A DNA stretch of 64,000 bases from Variovorax sp. J22G73 (GTDB lineage: Bacteria; Pseudomonadota; Gammaproteobacteria; Burkholderiales; Burkholderiaceae_C), in assembly GCF_030317035.1 (NCBI RefSeq), contig NZ_JASZYK010000006.1:124001-188000 (forward strand). The letters are read 5' to 3'. A program made the position numbers and the translations under genes. Below are positions 9,212 to 17,990 of this stretch, one piece after another; within the stretch, counting starts at the first letter, position 1, and each line of letters begins with the position of its first letter. The notes under the pieces are model-generated. The model was not told the DNA's origin. It made no database searches and worked only from the letters and a program-made list of their open reading frames with translations.

Positions 9212-10834
9212 ATGCCCGTCATCGAATCCCGGCTGCACGCGGCCAGCGACACCTTCCAGGCCAACCGCGCGGCGATGCTCGCACTGCTCGGCGAGGTGCG
9301 CACCCACGAGGCCCGTGCCGCGGCCGCCTCCGGCGCCTCGGCCGAGCGCTTCGCCAGGCGCGGCCAACTGCTGCCGCGCGAGCGCATCGCGCTGCTGCTG
9401 GACACCGGCGCCCCCTTTCTTCCGCTGGCCTCGCTCGCGGGGCTGGGGCAGGACAACCCCGACCTGTCGAAGAGCGTGCCCGGCGGCGGGCTGATTTCGG
9501 GCATCGGCCAGGTGGCGGGCGTGCGCTGCATGGTGAACGCCTCCGACTCCGGCATCGACGCCGGCGCGCTGCAGCCCATGGGGCTGGACAAGCAGTTGCG
9601 CGTGCAGGAGATCGCGCTGGAAAACAAGCTCCCCTACGTGCAGCTGGTGGAAAGCGCGGGCGCCAACCTCATGCAGTACCGCGTGCAGGACTTCGTGCGC
9701 GGCGGCAACATCTTTCGCAACCTCGCGCGGCTGTCGGCCGCCGGGCTGCCGGTCGTGACGGTGACGCACGGCTCCTCGACCGCGGGCGGCGCCTACCAGA
9801 CGGGCCTGTCCGACTACATCGTGATGGTGCGCGACCGCACCCGGGCCTTTCTTGCCGGCCCGCCGCTGCTGAAGGCCGCCACCGGCGAGATCGCGACCGA
9901 AGAGGAACTGGGCGGCGCCGTGATGCACACCCATGTTTCCGGCCTGGGCGACTACCTGGCCGAGGACGACCGCGACGCCATCCGCATCGCGCGCTCGATT
10001 TTGGGCGGCATCGACTGGGCGCGCGAAGACAAGCCGCGCCCCTTCGCCCCTCCGCGCCACGACGCCGAAGACCTGCTGGGCCTCATGCCCAGCGACGGCC
10101 GGCGGCCGGTGGACATGCGCGAGGTCATCGCGCGCATTGCCGACGGCTCCGAGTTCCTGGAGTTCAGCGAGCACTACGGCAGCGCCACCGTGTGCGGCCA
10201 CATCCGCCTCGAAGGGCATGCGGTGGGCCTCGTCACCAACAACGGGCCCATCGACTCCGACGGCGCCACCAAGGCCACGCACTTCATCCAGGCGTGCTGC
10301 CAGTCGCGCACCCCCATCGTCTACCTGCAGAACATCACCGGCTACATGGTGGGCCGCGCGCATGAAGAGGCCGGCATCATCAAGCACGGCGCCAAGATGA
10401 TCCAGGCCGTGACCAACGCCACCGTGCCGCAGATCACGCTGCACTGCGGCGCCTCGTACGGCGCGGGCAACTACGGCATGTGCGGCCGCGGCTTCGCGCC
10501 GCGCTTCTGCTTCAGCTGGCCCAACGCGCGCACCGCGGTGATGGGCGGCGAGCAGGCCGCAAAGACCATGGCCATCGTCATGGAGGCCGGCATGGCGCGC
10601 AAGGACGGCGGCAAGGGCGTGGTCGACCACGCGAAGATCGACGCGATGCAGCAGCAGATCGTCGAGCGCTTCGACCGGCAGATGAGCGTGTTCACCACCA
10701 GCGCGCTGCTGCTGGACGACGGCGTGATCGACCCGCGCGACACGCGCGCCGTGCTGGCCGAGGTGCTCTCCGTGTGCCGCGACGCCGATGCGCGCACGCC
10801 GCAGGCCATGCAGTTCTCGGTGGCACGGCCATGA
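9212..10834 (+). CDS. Acyl-CoA carboxylase, carboxyltransferase (beta) subunit, geranyl-/methylcrotonyl-CoA type
   Basis: 540 residues, full length for the MCC/GCC beta family. It transfers the carboxyl group from biotin to a branched enoyl-CoA. The N-terminal domain has AGGAY at 191-195 with the preceding SST. The C-terminal domain has ITGYMVGRAHEEAGIIKHGAKM, CGASYGAGNYGMCGRGFAPRF and GGEQAAKTM. It overlaps the alpha subunit by ATGA. The neighbours (AtuD-like dehydrogenase and an SDR, no isovaleryl-CoA dehydrogenase or HMG-CoA lyase) favour the geranyl-CoA carboxylase AtuC over leucine degradation, but sequence reading alone does not settle this. Confidence 0.85.
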   Translation: MPVIESRLHAASDTFQANRAAMLALLGEVRTHEARAAAASGASAERFARRGQLLPRERIALLLDTGAPFLPLASLAGLGQDNPDLSKSVPGGGLISGIGQVAGVRCMVNASDSGIDAGALQPMGLDKQLRVQEIALENKLPYVQLVESAGANLMQYRVQDFVRGGNIFRNLARLSAAGLPVVTVTHGSSTAGGAYQTGLSDYIVMVRDRTRAFLAGPPLLKAATGEIATEEELGGAVMHTHVSGLGDYLAEDDRDAIRIARSILGGIDWAREDKPRPFAPPRHDAEDLLGLMPSDGRRPVDMREVIARIADGSEFLEFSEHYGSATVCGHIRLEGHAVGLVTNNGPIDSDGATKATHFIQACCQSRTPIVYLQNITGYMVGRAHEEAGIIKHGAKMIQAVTNATVPQITLHCGASYGAGNYGMCGRGFAPRFCFSWPNARTAVMGGEQAAKTMAIVMEAGMARKDGGKGVVDHAKIDAMQQQIVERFDRQMSVFTTSALLLDDGVIDPRDTRAVLAEVLSVCRDADARTPQAMQFSVARP

Positions 10835-12816
10835 GTGGTTTTCAAAAAATCCTGATCGCCAACCGCGGCGAAATCGCCGTGCGCGTGATGCGCACCGCGC
10901 GCGCCATGGGCTACCGCACCGTGGCCGTGTATTCCACCGCCGATGCCGACGCCGAGCACGTGCGCCAGGCCGACCAGGCCGTGTGCATCGGCGAAGCGCT
11001 GCCCGCGCAGAGCTACCTGAACATCGCCGCCGTCATCGAGGCCGCGCGCACCAGCGGCGCCGACGCCGTGCACCCCGGCTACGGCTTTCTCGCGGAGAAC
11101 GCCGCGTTCGCGCAGGCCTGCCGCGACGCCGGCCTGGTCTTCATCGGCCCATCGCCCGACGCCATTCGCGCGATGGGCGACAAGGCCGGCGCCAAGCGGC
11201 TGATGCAGGCCGCGGGCGTGCCCTGCATTCCGGGCTTCCAGGGCGAAGACCAGCGCGCCGCCACGCTCGCTGCCGAAGCCGCGCGCATCGGCTGGCCCGT
11301 GATGATCAAGGCCACGGCCGGCGGCGGCGGGCGCGGCATGCGGCTCGTGAGTTCGGCCGCGCAGTTCGACGAGTTGCTGCGCAGCGCGCAGTCCGAAGCG
11401 CTCAACGCCTTCGGCGATGCCACGGTGATCCTGGAGCGCGCCATCGTCGCGCCGCGCCACATCGAGGTGCAGGTGTTCGCCGACCGGCACGGCCACGCCA
11501 TCCACCTGGGCGAGCGCGATTGCTCGGTGCAGCGCAGGCACCAGAAGGTGATCGAGGAGGCGCCCTCGCCCGCCGTGTCCGAGGCCTTGCGCGAGCGCAT
11601 GGGTGCCACGGCCGTGGCCGCGGCGAAGGCCATCGGGTACGAAGGCGCGGGCACGCTCGAGTTCCTGCTCGACGCCGAGGGCCAGTACTGGTTCATGGAA
11701 ATGAACACCCGCCTGCAGGTCGAGCACCCCGTGACCGAGGCCGTGACCGGGCTCGACCTGGTCGAGCTGCAGCTGCGCGTGGCCGCCGGCGAGCCGTTGC
11801 CGATCACGCAGCAGCAGGTGCGCATCAGCGGCCACGCGATCGAGGTGCGCCTGTGCGCCGAAGACCCGCAGCAGGGCTTCATGCCGCAGAGCGGCACGCT
11901 CGCCGCGTGGCGGCCCTCGCCCGTGCTGCGCACCGAGCACGCGCTGCGCGACGGCGCGGCCGTGCCGCCCTTCTACGACTCGATGATCGCCAAGCTGGTG
12001 GCGCACGGCCGCACGCGCGACGAAGCCCGCCACCGGCTCGTCGCCGGCCTGCGGGACACGGTGGCGCTCGGCATCGCGACCAACCAGGCCTTGCTGCAAC
12101 GCGCGCTGTCGCACCCGGTGTTCGCACGCGGCGAGGCGACGACCGCCTTCATTGCCGACCATGTCGATGCGCTGCTCGCACCCGATGCCGCCACCGACAC
12201 GCAAGCCGCCTTGCTGGCCGCCCTGCTGCTGCAACTCGGCGAGCGCGGATGGCCGTCTCCGCTGGCGCACACGCTGCCGAATGCCTTGCGCTTCTCGCTC
12301 GACGGCGTGGTGCATGCGGCGCGCGTGACGCCGCGCGGCAAGGGCGCGTTCGACGTGGCGCTGGACGACCGGCCCGCCACGCAGGTCGCGCTGCTGGCCC
12401 TGCAAGACCACGGCGCGCTGCGCTTCGCGTGCGGCGGACTGGCCGAGCAGGCCATGGTCGTGCGCGAGCCGGGCCGCGCGCACTTTCCGTTCTTTCATTT
12501 CCGCGGCCGCGCGTTCCGGCTCGACGACCTCACGCACGTGGCGGTGGCCCGCGCGGGCGACGGCGGCGGCGACGGCCTGCTGCGCGCCTCCATGAACGGC
12601 CGCGTCATCGCGCTGCTCGTGGCCGAAGGCGATGCCGTGGCCGCAGGGCAGCCGCTGGTCACGCTGGAGGCGATGAAGATGGAGCACGTGCACTGCGCGC
12701 CGCGCGCGGGCCGTGTCGCGCTGCATGTCGCGGTCGGTGCGCAGGTGGCCGCCCGGCACGTGGTCGCGGAGGTTTCAGATGCAGCCGAAGCAACCGACGT
12801 TGCCGCTGCCGCATGA
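10831..12816 (+). CDS. Acyl-CoA carboxylase, biotin carboxylase/biotin carrier (alpha) subunit
   Basis: 661 residues. Order of domains: biotin carboxylase N-terminal (FQKILIANRGEIAVRV), ATP-grasp with GGGGRGM near residue 165, the ERDCSVQRRHQK and EMNTRLQVEHPVTE motifs, a BT linker region, then the carrier domain with EAMKMEH and biotinylated Lys616. It loads CO2 on biotin using ATP and bicarbonate, then hands it to the beta subunit. Starts in the ATGA that ends the beta gene, so it is translationally coupled. Size and order fit AtuF/LiuD. Substrate is set by the beta subunit. Confidence 0.87.
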   Translation: MSGFQKILIANRGEIAVRVMRTARAMGYRTVAVYSTADADAEHVRQADQAVCIGEALPAQSYLNIAAVIEAARTSGADAVHPGYGFLAENAAFAQACRDAGLVFIGPSPDAIRAMGDKAGAKRLMQAAGVPCIPGFQGEDQRAATLAAEAARIGWPVMIKATAGGGGRGMRLVSSAAQFDELLRSAQSEALNAFGDATVILERAIVAPRHIEVQVFADRHGHAIHLGERDCSVQRRHQKVIEEAPSPAVSEALRERMGATAVAAAKAIGYEGAGTLEFLLDAEGQYWFMEMNTRLQVEHPVTEAVTGLDLVELQLRVAAGEPLPITQQQVRISGHAIEVRLCAEDPQQGFMPQSGTLAAWRPSPVLRTEHALRDGAAVPPFYDSMIAKLVAHGRTRDEARHRLVAGLRDTVALGIATNQALLQRALSHPVFARGEATTAFIADHVDALLAPDAATDTQAALLAALLLQLGERGWPSPLAHTLPNALRFSLDGVVHAARVTPRGKGAFDVALDDRPATQVALLALQDHGALRFACGGLAEQAMVVREPGRAHFPFFHFRGRAFRLDDLTHVAVARAGDGGGDGLLRASMNGRVIALLVAEGDAVAAGQPLVTLEAMKMEHVHCAPRAGRVALHVAVGAQVAARHVVAEVSDAAEATDVAAAA

Positions 12817-12850
12817 CGCGCGTCCACCCAAGTTCTTGAAAGTTTCCGAC

Positions 12851-13759
12851 ATGAATGCTCCTTCTCGCTACCGCTCCGTCTTCACGCCCGGCCTCTTCGA
12901 CGGGCAGGTCATCGTCGTCACGGGCGGCGGCTCGGGCATCGGCCGCTGCACCGCGCACGAACTCGCCGCGCTCGGCGCGCACGTGGTGCTGGTCGGCCGC
13001 AAGCAGGACAAGCTGGACGCGGTGAAAGCCGAGATCGAGGCCGCCGGCGGCAAGGCCAGCACGCAGGCCTTCGACATCCGCCAGGAAGACGCGGTGCGCG
13101 CGGCCATCGGCGCCGTCGTCGCGGCGCAGGGCCGCATCGACGGGCTCGTCAACAACGCGGGCGGCCAGTACATCACGCCGCTGCACGCCATCTCGGCCAA
13201 GGGCTGGGAGGCGGTGATCCACACCAACCTCACGGGCGGCTTCCTGGTGGCGCGCGAGTGCTACCTGCAGAGCATGCAGGCGCACGGCGGCGCCATCGTC
13301 AACATCGTGGCCGACATCTGGGGCTCCATGCCCAACATGGGCCACAGCGGCGCGGCGCGCGCGGGCATGGTGAGCTTCACCGAGACGGCCGCGGCCGAGT
13401 GGGCCGTGAGCGGCGTGCGCGTGAACGCGGTGGCGCCGGGCTACATCGCATCGAGCGGCATGGACCACTACCCGCCCGAGGCCGGCGACATGCTGCGCGC
13501 CATGCGCAAGACGCTGCCCGCGGGCCGCTTCGGCACCGAGGCCGAGACCTCCGCCGCCATCGCCTTCCTGCTGTGCCCCGCGGCCAGCTTCATCAGCGGC
13601 ACCGTGCTGCGCGTGGACGGCGCGCGGCCGCAGGTGCGCATGGGCTGGCCCATGGAACTGCCCGACGCGCAGGCGCGGCAGCGCGAGGCGGTGAAGCCCT
13701 TCGACGGCTTCCACCTGGCGCGGACGCCACGCGTCTTCCAGGATGCGCAGGACAAATAA
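12851..13759 (+). CDS. Short-chain dehydrogenase/reductase family protein lacking the catalytic Tyr/Lys
   Basis: 302 residues. The Rossmann motif TGGGSGIG lies at 24-31 and NNAG at 101-104, so NAD(P) binding is intact. Where the classical YxxxK should be, the sequence reads HSGAARAG, placing Ser166 and Arg170 there. This loss is known in the 2,4-dienoyl-CoA reductase branch, which uses other residues. AtuB/AtuG-type SDRs occur in terpenoid-catabolism clusters. A dienoyl-CoA or branched enoyl-CoA reductase role is therefore my inference. The ATG at 12851 is used; an in-frame upstream start would overlap the carboxylase. The gap to the carboxylase is 34 bp. Confidence 0.8.
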   Translation: MNAPSRYRSVFTPGLFDGQVIVVTGGGSGIGRCTAHELAALGAHVVLVGRKQDKLDAVKAEIEAAGGKASTQAFDIRQEDAVRAAIGAVVAAQGRIDGLVNNAGGQYITPLHAISAKGWEAVIHTNLTGGFLVARECYLQSMQAHGGAIVNIVADIWGSMPNMGHSGAARAGMVSFTETAAAEWAVSGVRVNAVAPGYIASSGMDHYPPEAGDMLRAMRKTLPAGRFGTEAETSAAIAFLLCPAASFISGTVLRVDGARPQVRMGWPMELPDAQARQREAVKPFDGFHLARTPRVFQDAQDK

Positions 13760-13798
13760 AGAACGAACAAACGAACAGAAGACCGGAGACAACCCCCC

Positions 13799-14959
13799 AT
13801 GCAGTACACGCACGAACACCTCGAGATCCAGAAGACCCTGCGCCGCTTCATCGACGAAGAAATCAACCCGCACGTGGACGAATGGGAAGAGGCCGAGATC
13901 TTTCCCGCGCACCAGGTCTTCAAGAAGCTCGGCAACCTCGGCCTGCTGGGGCTGAACAAGCCCGAGGCCTTCGGCGGCGGCGGGCTCGACTACTCGTACG
14001 CCATGGCCATGGCCGAGGCGCTGGGCCACGTGAGCTGCGGCGGCGTGCCCATGGCCATCGGCGTGCAGACCGACATGTGCACGCCCGCGCTCGCGCGCTT
14101 CGGCAGCGACGCGCTGCGCCGCGAGTTCCTGGCGCCCGCCATCGCGGGCGACATGGTGGGCTGCATCGGCGTGAGCGAGCCCGGCGCCGGCAGCGACGTG
14201 GCGGGCCTGAAGAGCCACGCGCGCAAGGACGGCGACGACTACCTCATCAGCGGCCAGAAGATGTGGATCACCAACAGCCTGCAGGCCGACTGGATGTGCA
14301 TGCTGGTCAACACCAGCGACGGCCCCGTGCACCGCAACAAGTCGCTGGTGATGGTGCCCATGGACAGCCCCGGCATCGAGAAGGCGAAGAAGATCCGCAA
14401 GATCGGCATGAACTCCAGCGACACCGGCCTCATCTACTTCGACAACGTGCGCGTGCCGCAGCGCTACCGCATCGGCGAGGAGGGCCAGGGCTTCATCTAC
14501 CAGATGCAGCAGTTCCAGGAAGAGCGGCTGTGGGCCGCGGCGAGTTCGCTCGAGTCGATGGAAGACTGCATCGCGCAGACCATCGAATGGGCGCAGCAGC
14601 GCCAGATGTTCGGCGGCACGCTGGCCGACCAGCAGTGGGTGCAGTTCAAGCTGGCCGAGCTCAAGACCGAGGTGGAGGCGCTGCGCGCGCTCACCTACCG
14701 CGCCTGCGACCTGCATGTGCAGGGCGAAGACGTGCTCGAGCTCGCGTCGATGGCCAAGCTCAAGACCGGGCGCCTCACGCGCCAGGTGGCCGACACCTGC
14801 CTGCAGTTCTGGGGCGGCATGGGCTTCACGCTCGAAAACCGCGTCTCGCGGCTTTACCGCGACGGCCGGCTCGGCTCCATCGGCGGCGGCGCGGACGAGG
14901 TGATGCTGGGCATCCTCGCGAAGACCATGGGCATCGCCAAGCGGGCGCCGCGCGTCTGA
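13799..14959 (+). CDS. Acyl-CoA dehydrogenase, citronellyl-CoA dehydrogenase (AtuD)-like
   Basis: 386 residues with the whole ACAD fold. GVSEPGAGSDVAG at 124-136 binds FAD/substrate, MWITNS follows, and GGGADEV at 362-368 carries the probable catalytic Glu367. The stretch CGGVPMAIGVQTDMCTPALARFG at 80-102 is, as I recall it, almost the same in Pseudomonas AtuD, which oxidises citronellyl-CoA to the geranyl-CoA-type enoyl-CoA. That product is what the adjacent carboxylase would take. The match is from memory, so other branched-chain acyl-CoAs remain possible. Confidence 0.82.
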   Translation: MQYTHEHLEIQKTLRRFIDEEINPHVDEWEEAEIFPAHQVFKKLGNLGLLGLNKPEAFGGGGLDYSYAMAMAEALGHVSCGGVPMAIGVQTDMCTPALARFGSDALRREFLAPAIAGDMVGCIGVSEPGAGSDVAGLKSHARKDGDDYLISGQKMWITNSLQADWMCMLVNTSDGPVHRNKSLVMVPMDSPGIEKAKKIRKIGMNSSDTGLIYFDNVRVPQRYRIGEEGQGFIYQMQQFQEERLWAAASSLESMEDCIAQTIEWAQQRQMFGGTLADQQWVQFKLAELKTEVEALRALTYRACDLHVQGEDVLELASMAKLKTGRLTRQVADTCLQFWGGMGFTLENRVSRLYRDGRLGSIGGGADEVMLGILAKTMGIAKRAPRV

Positions 14960-14969
14960 GGGCGCGCCG

Positions 14970-16133
14970 GTGAACGACGAACTGAACGCCGACCGCGCGG
15001 CGCTCGCCGACACGGTGCGGCGCTTCGCGCAAATCGAGATCGCGCCGCACGTGCAGGCCTGGGACGACGCGGGCGAGTTCCCGCGCGCGCTGTACGCACG
15101 CGCCGCCGAGCTCGGCCTGCTGGGCCTGGGCTACCCCGAGGAACTGGGCGGCACGCCGGCCTCCTACGCGCTGAAGCTGCCCGCATGGATCGCGCTGGCG
15201 CGCCACGGCCAGAGCGGCGGCGTGCTCGCCAGCATGTTCTCGCACAACATCGGCCTGCCGCCGGTGGTGCTGCACGGCAGCGAGGCGGTGCGCCAGGAGG
15301 TGGTGCCGCCGGTGCTGCGCGGCGAGCAGATCGCGGCGCTGGCCATCACCGAGCCCGGCGGCGGCTCCGACGTGGCCGCGCTGCGCACCACCGCGCGGCG
15401 CGACGGCGCGCACTACGTGGTGAACGGCGAGAAGACCTTCATCACCTCCGGCATGCGCGCCGACTGGATCACCGTGGCCGTGCGCACCGGCGAGGGCCGC
15501 GGCGCGGGCGGCATCTCGATGCTGCTGGTGCCGGGCGATGCGCCGGGCCTCTCGCGCACGCGCCTGTCGAAGATGGGCTGGCTGTGCTCCGACACCGCCA
15601 CGCTGCACTTCGACAACGTGCGCGTGCCCGCGCGCTACCTGCTCGGCGAAGAGGGCGCGGGCTTTCGCATGGTCATGGGCAACTTCAACGGCGAGCGCAT
15701 CGGCCTGGCCGCGGGCGCGCTGGGCTTCTCGCAGGCGTGCCTGGACGAGGCGCTGGCATGGGCGCGCGAGCGCAAGACCTTCGGCGCCGCGCTCATCGAA
15801 CACCAGGCGGTGCGCCACAAGCTGGTCGACATGCAGATGCGCATCGCGTCGACCGAGGCATGGCTGGAAGCGGTGTCCGCAGAAGGCGATGCGCTCGAAG
15901 CCGCAGGTCGCCACAACGCGCCGGAATGGGTCGCGCAGATCTGCCTGTTGAAGAACCACGCGACGCAGACCATGCAGTTCTGCGCCGACCAGGCCGTGCA
16001 GGTCCTGGGCGGCATGGGCTTCATGCGCGGCACCGTGAGCGAGCGCATCTACCGCGAGGTGAAGGTGATGATGATCGGCGGCGGCGCCGAGGACATCATG
16101 AAGGAACTGGCGGCGAAGCAGATGGGCTGGTAG
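14970..16133 (+). CDS. Acyl-CoA dehydrogenase, second paralogue
   Basis: 387 residues from a GTG at 14970, 10 bp after the previous stop. It has AITEPGGGSDVAALRTTARRDG, NGEKTFITSGMRADW, ERKTFG and QVLGGMGFMRGT, ending IGGGAEDIMKELAAKQMGW with the catalytic Glu in GGGAED. It is a full flavin-dependent acyl-CoA dehydrogenase. In Atu-type degradation the isoprenoid needs more than one dehydrogenation, so a paralogue acting on a later intermediate is reasonable. Substrate unknown. Confidence 0.85.
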   Translation: MNDELNADRAALADTVRRFAQIEIAPHVQAWDDAGEFPRALYARAAELGLLGLGYPEELGGTPASYALKLPAWIALARHGQSGGVLASMFSHNIGLPPVVLHGSEAVRQEVVPPVLRGEQIAALAITEPGGGSDVAALRTTARRDGAHYVVNGEKTFITSGMRADWITVAVRTGEGRGAGGISMLLVPGDAPGLSRTRLSKMGWLCSDTATLHFDNVRVPARYLLGEEGAGFRMVMGNFNGERIGLAAGALGFSQACLDEALAWARERKTFGAALIEHQAVRHKLVDMQMRIASTEAWLEAVSAEGDALEAAGRHNAPEWVAQICLLKNHATQTMQFCADQAVQVLGGMGFMRGTVSERIYREVKVMMIGGGAEDIMKELAAKQMGW

Positions 16134-16281
16134 GCAGCCTCGCCGCGTCGAACGCTCGCGGCTTCCGCGCGCCAGCGGAAAACTGTTCTTCACGCACGGG
16201 GCCCGCAGCGCATGGCGTTTCGCGCCGCGCCTGCTTACCATCGGCCGGCATCCCCCATGCCACTGAACGCAGGAGCCTCGC

Positions 16282-16587
16282 GTGATCTTCGTTTTTCATC
16301 TTCTGGACAAGCCCGGCTCGGCCGCGCTGCGCACCGCGGTGCGCCCCGAGCACAAGGCCTACCTGGCCCATGTGGCCGACCGCATGGCCTTCGCCGGCCC
16401 GCTGCTGGCCGACGACGGCAAGACCATGGTCGGCAGCCTGCTGGCCATCGACTTCGACAGCCGCGCCGCGGCCGAGCAATGGCAGGCGAACGAGCCCTTC
16501 ACCCGCGCCGGGCTCTACGCCAGCAGCTCGGTGCTGGCCTTCACCAACCTGTGGCCGCAGAAGGTCGGCTTTCCGCCGGCCGAATGA
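16282..16587 (+). CDS. YciI family protein
   Basis: 101 residues from a GTG at 16282 with AGGAG 6 bp upstream. The ferredoxin-like alpha/beta fold is indicated by RPEHKAYLAHVADRMAFAGPLLADDGKTMVG and a C-terminal NEPFTRAGLYASSSV, close to the YCII consensus with its His and Asp pair. YciI proteins are small dimeric enzymes of mostly unknown reaction, some related to muconolactone isomerase. Separated from the dehydrogenases by 148 bp but in the same direction, and overlaps the next gene by 4 bp. Confidence 0.82.
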   Translation: MIFVFHLLDKPGSAALRTAVRPEHKAYLAHVADRMAFAGPLLADDGKTMVGSLLAIDFDSRAAAEQWQANEPFTRAGLYASSSVLAFTNLWPQKVGFPPAE

Positions 16588-16925
16588 ACGCGCGCACCAT
16601 GCCCACGCCGATGCCCGCGCCCGTGTTGAAGCACATCGTCATGTGGGACCTGCGCGGCGACACGCCGGAAGAAAAGGCGCAGGCCCGCGCGCTGCTCAAG
16701 CGCCAGTTCGAATCGCTGCGCGGGCAGATCCCGGGGCTGCTGCACCTGGAGGTCGGCGTGGATTCGAGCGGCATCGGCTATGCCTGCGACGTGGTGCTGT
16801 ACAGCGAGTTCGACAGCCAGGCGTCGCTCGACGGCTATGCCACGCACCCGGCGCATCTGCGCGTGCGCGAAGAACTGGGCGACCTGCGCATCGCGCGGCA
16901 CCAGGTGGACTACGCGGTCGGCTGA
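16584..16925 (+). CDS. Dabb (stress-responsive A/B barrel) domain protein
   Basis: 113 residues. VLKHIVMWDLRG opens the domain, and LLHLEVGVDSS, CDVVLYSEFDSQASLDGYATHPAHLRV follow. This is the Dabb dimeric alpha/beta-barrel pattern. It begins in the ATGA of the YciI gene, so the pair is translationally coupled. Members include small lyases and cyclases and many of unknown function. The stop lies inside the 3' end of the convergent LysR gene (16 bp overlap). Confidence 0.82.
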   Translation: MNARTMPTPMPAPVLKHIVMWDLRGDTPEEKAQARALLKRQFESLRGQIPGLLHLEVGVDSSGIGYACDVVLYSEFDSQASLDGYATHPAHLRVREELGDLRIARHQVDYAVG

Positions 16926-17854
16926 GTCGAGGCGGGGCGACCGGCGCCGGAGCGCGCGGTCGCCACGCAGAAGCTGCGTACCAGTTGCAGCGCGGGCGCC
17001 TCGGTGCGGCCTTCGAGCGTGACGAAGGCGAACTGCGCGCTCAGCCCCGCCGCGGGGTGCACCTTCAGCTCGGCCAGCTCGCCGCTGTCCTGCAGCGCGC
17101 GCGTGGCCGCCAGCACGCCCAGGAAGATGGCGTCGGTGTTGCGCACCGCGCCAATCAGCGCACCGATGTCTTCCGATGACACGTGCAGCCAGCGCTGCGG
17201 GCTGGCGTCGCTGCCGTAGCGCGCCACCAGCGTGCGCGCCACGTCGTCGCTCACCATCGTGGAGATCACCGGGTAGCGCGTGAGCGCGTCGAAGCGCACG
17301 GGCTTGCCGCCGCCCTGCGCGAGCAGCGGATGGTCGCGCCGGCAGACGAAGCCCGAGCGCATGGTGGGCAGCACCTCGATGTGCAGGTCTTCGCGCGGCG
17401 GCACCGCGCGGTAGGTGAGCACCAGCGCGTCGAGCGTGCGCGCCCGCAACGCCGCCAGCTGGAGCTCGGGACTGCCGCCGTGCAGCTGCAGCCCCACGCG
17501 CGGGTGCTTGCGCAGCATCTCGATCAGCAAGGGGCCCGAGAACAACGCGCCGGGCGCCGCGCCGAGCCCCAGCCGCACCGAGCCCGCCTGCCCGTCGGCC
17601 AGCAGCGCCGCGGCGCGCTTGAGCTCGTGCGCTTCCGTCGAGATGCGCTTGGCGCGCGCCAGCACCATCGCGCCGAAGGGCGTGAGCTCGTTGCGCTTGC
17701 CGATGCGGTCCACCAGCTGCATGCCCAGCTCCTGTTCGAGCATCTGGATGCTGCGGCTGAGCGCCGGCTGCGTGAGGTGCACCTTCTCGGAAGCGCGGCT
17801 GAAGGAGCCGGTTTCCGCAAGCGCGAGCAAGTGGTCGAGTTGCTGGAGGTTCAT
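16910..17854 (-). CDS. LysR family transcriptional regulator
   Basis: 314 residues. The winged helix-turn-helix is at 1-60 (NLQQLDHLLALAETGSFSRASEKVHLTQPALSRSI), followed by an effector-binding domain with LGLGAAPGALFSGP and SSEDIGALIGAV. Start at 17854 from the family pattern; in-frame upstream extension to 18118 would cross the Bug promoter. The 136-bp gap to the divergent Bug gene contains repeated TGCAT half-sites (17876-17886, 17889-17894, 17901-17906) that may be its operator. It could regulate the Bug receptor, the isoprenoid operon or both. Confidence 0.88.
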   Translation of the reverse strand: MNLQQLDHLLALAETGSFSRASEKVHLTQPALSRSIQMLEQELGMQLVDRIGKRNELTPFGAMVLARAKRISTEAHELKRAAALLADGQAGSVRLGLGAAPGALFSGPLLIEMLRKHPRVGLQLHGGSPELQLAALRARTLDALVLTYRAVPPREDLHIEVLPTMRSGFVCRRDHPLLAQGGGKPVRFDALTRYPVISTMVSDDVARTLVARYGSDASPQRWLHVSSEDIGALIGAVRNTDAIFLGVLAATRALQDSGELAELKVHPAAGLSAQFAFVTLEGRTEAPALQLVRSFCVATARSGAGRPASTQPTA

Positions 17855-17990
17855 GGCGGTGGCGCGAGCGTGTTTGCATGCGGGGTCTGCATGAGTGATG
17901 CGCATGGTAATGACAAAAACAATGCATTGGACGGATGAAAGACCGATTCCTAGCATCCAGCGCACACCACTCAAGACCCAGGAATTCACC

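Noticed and set aside
9212-12816. Leucine-degradation methylcrotonyl-CoA carboxylase (liuB/liuD)
   Set aside because: No isovaleryl-CoA dehydrogenase, hydratase or HMG-CoA lyase is adjacent, and the neighbouring dehydrogenase is AtuD-like. It cannot be ruled out from sequence alone.
12659-15013. Long minus-strand ORF opposite the SDR and first acyl-CoA dehydrogenase
   Set aside because: Shadow frame; the plus strand encodes recognisable enzymes with conserved motifs.
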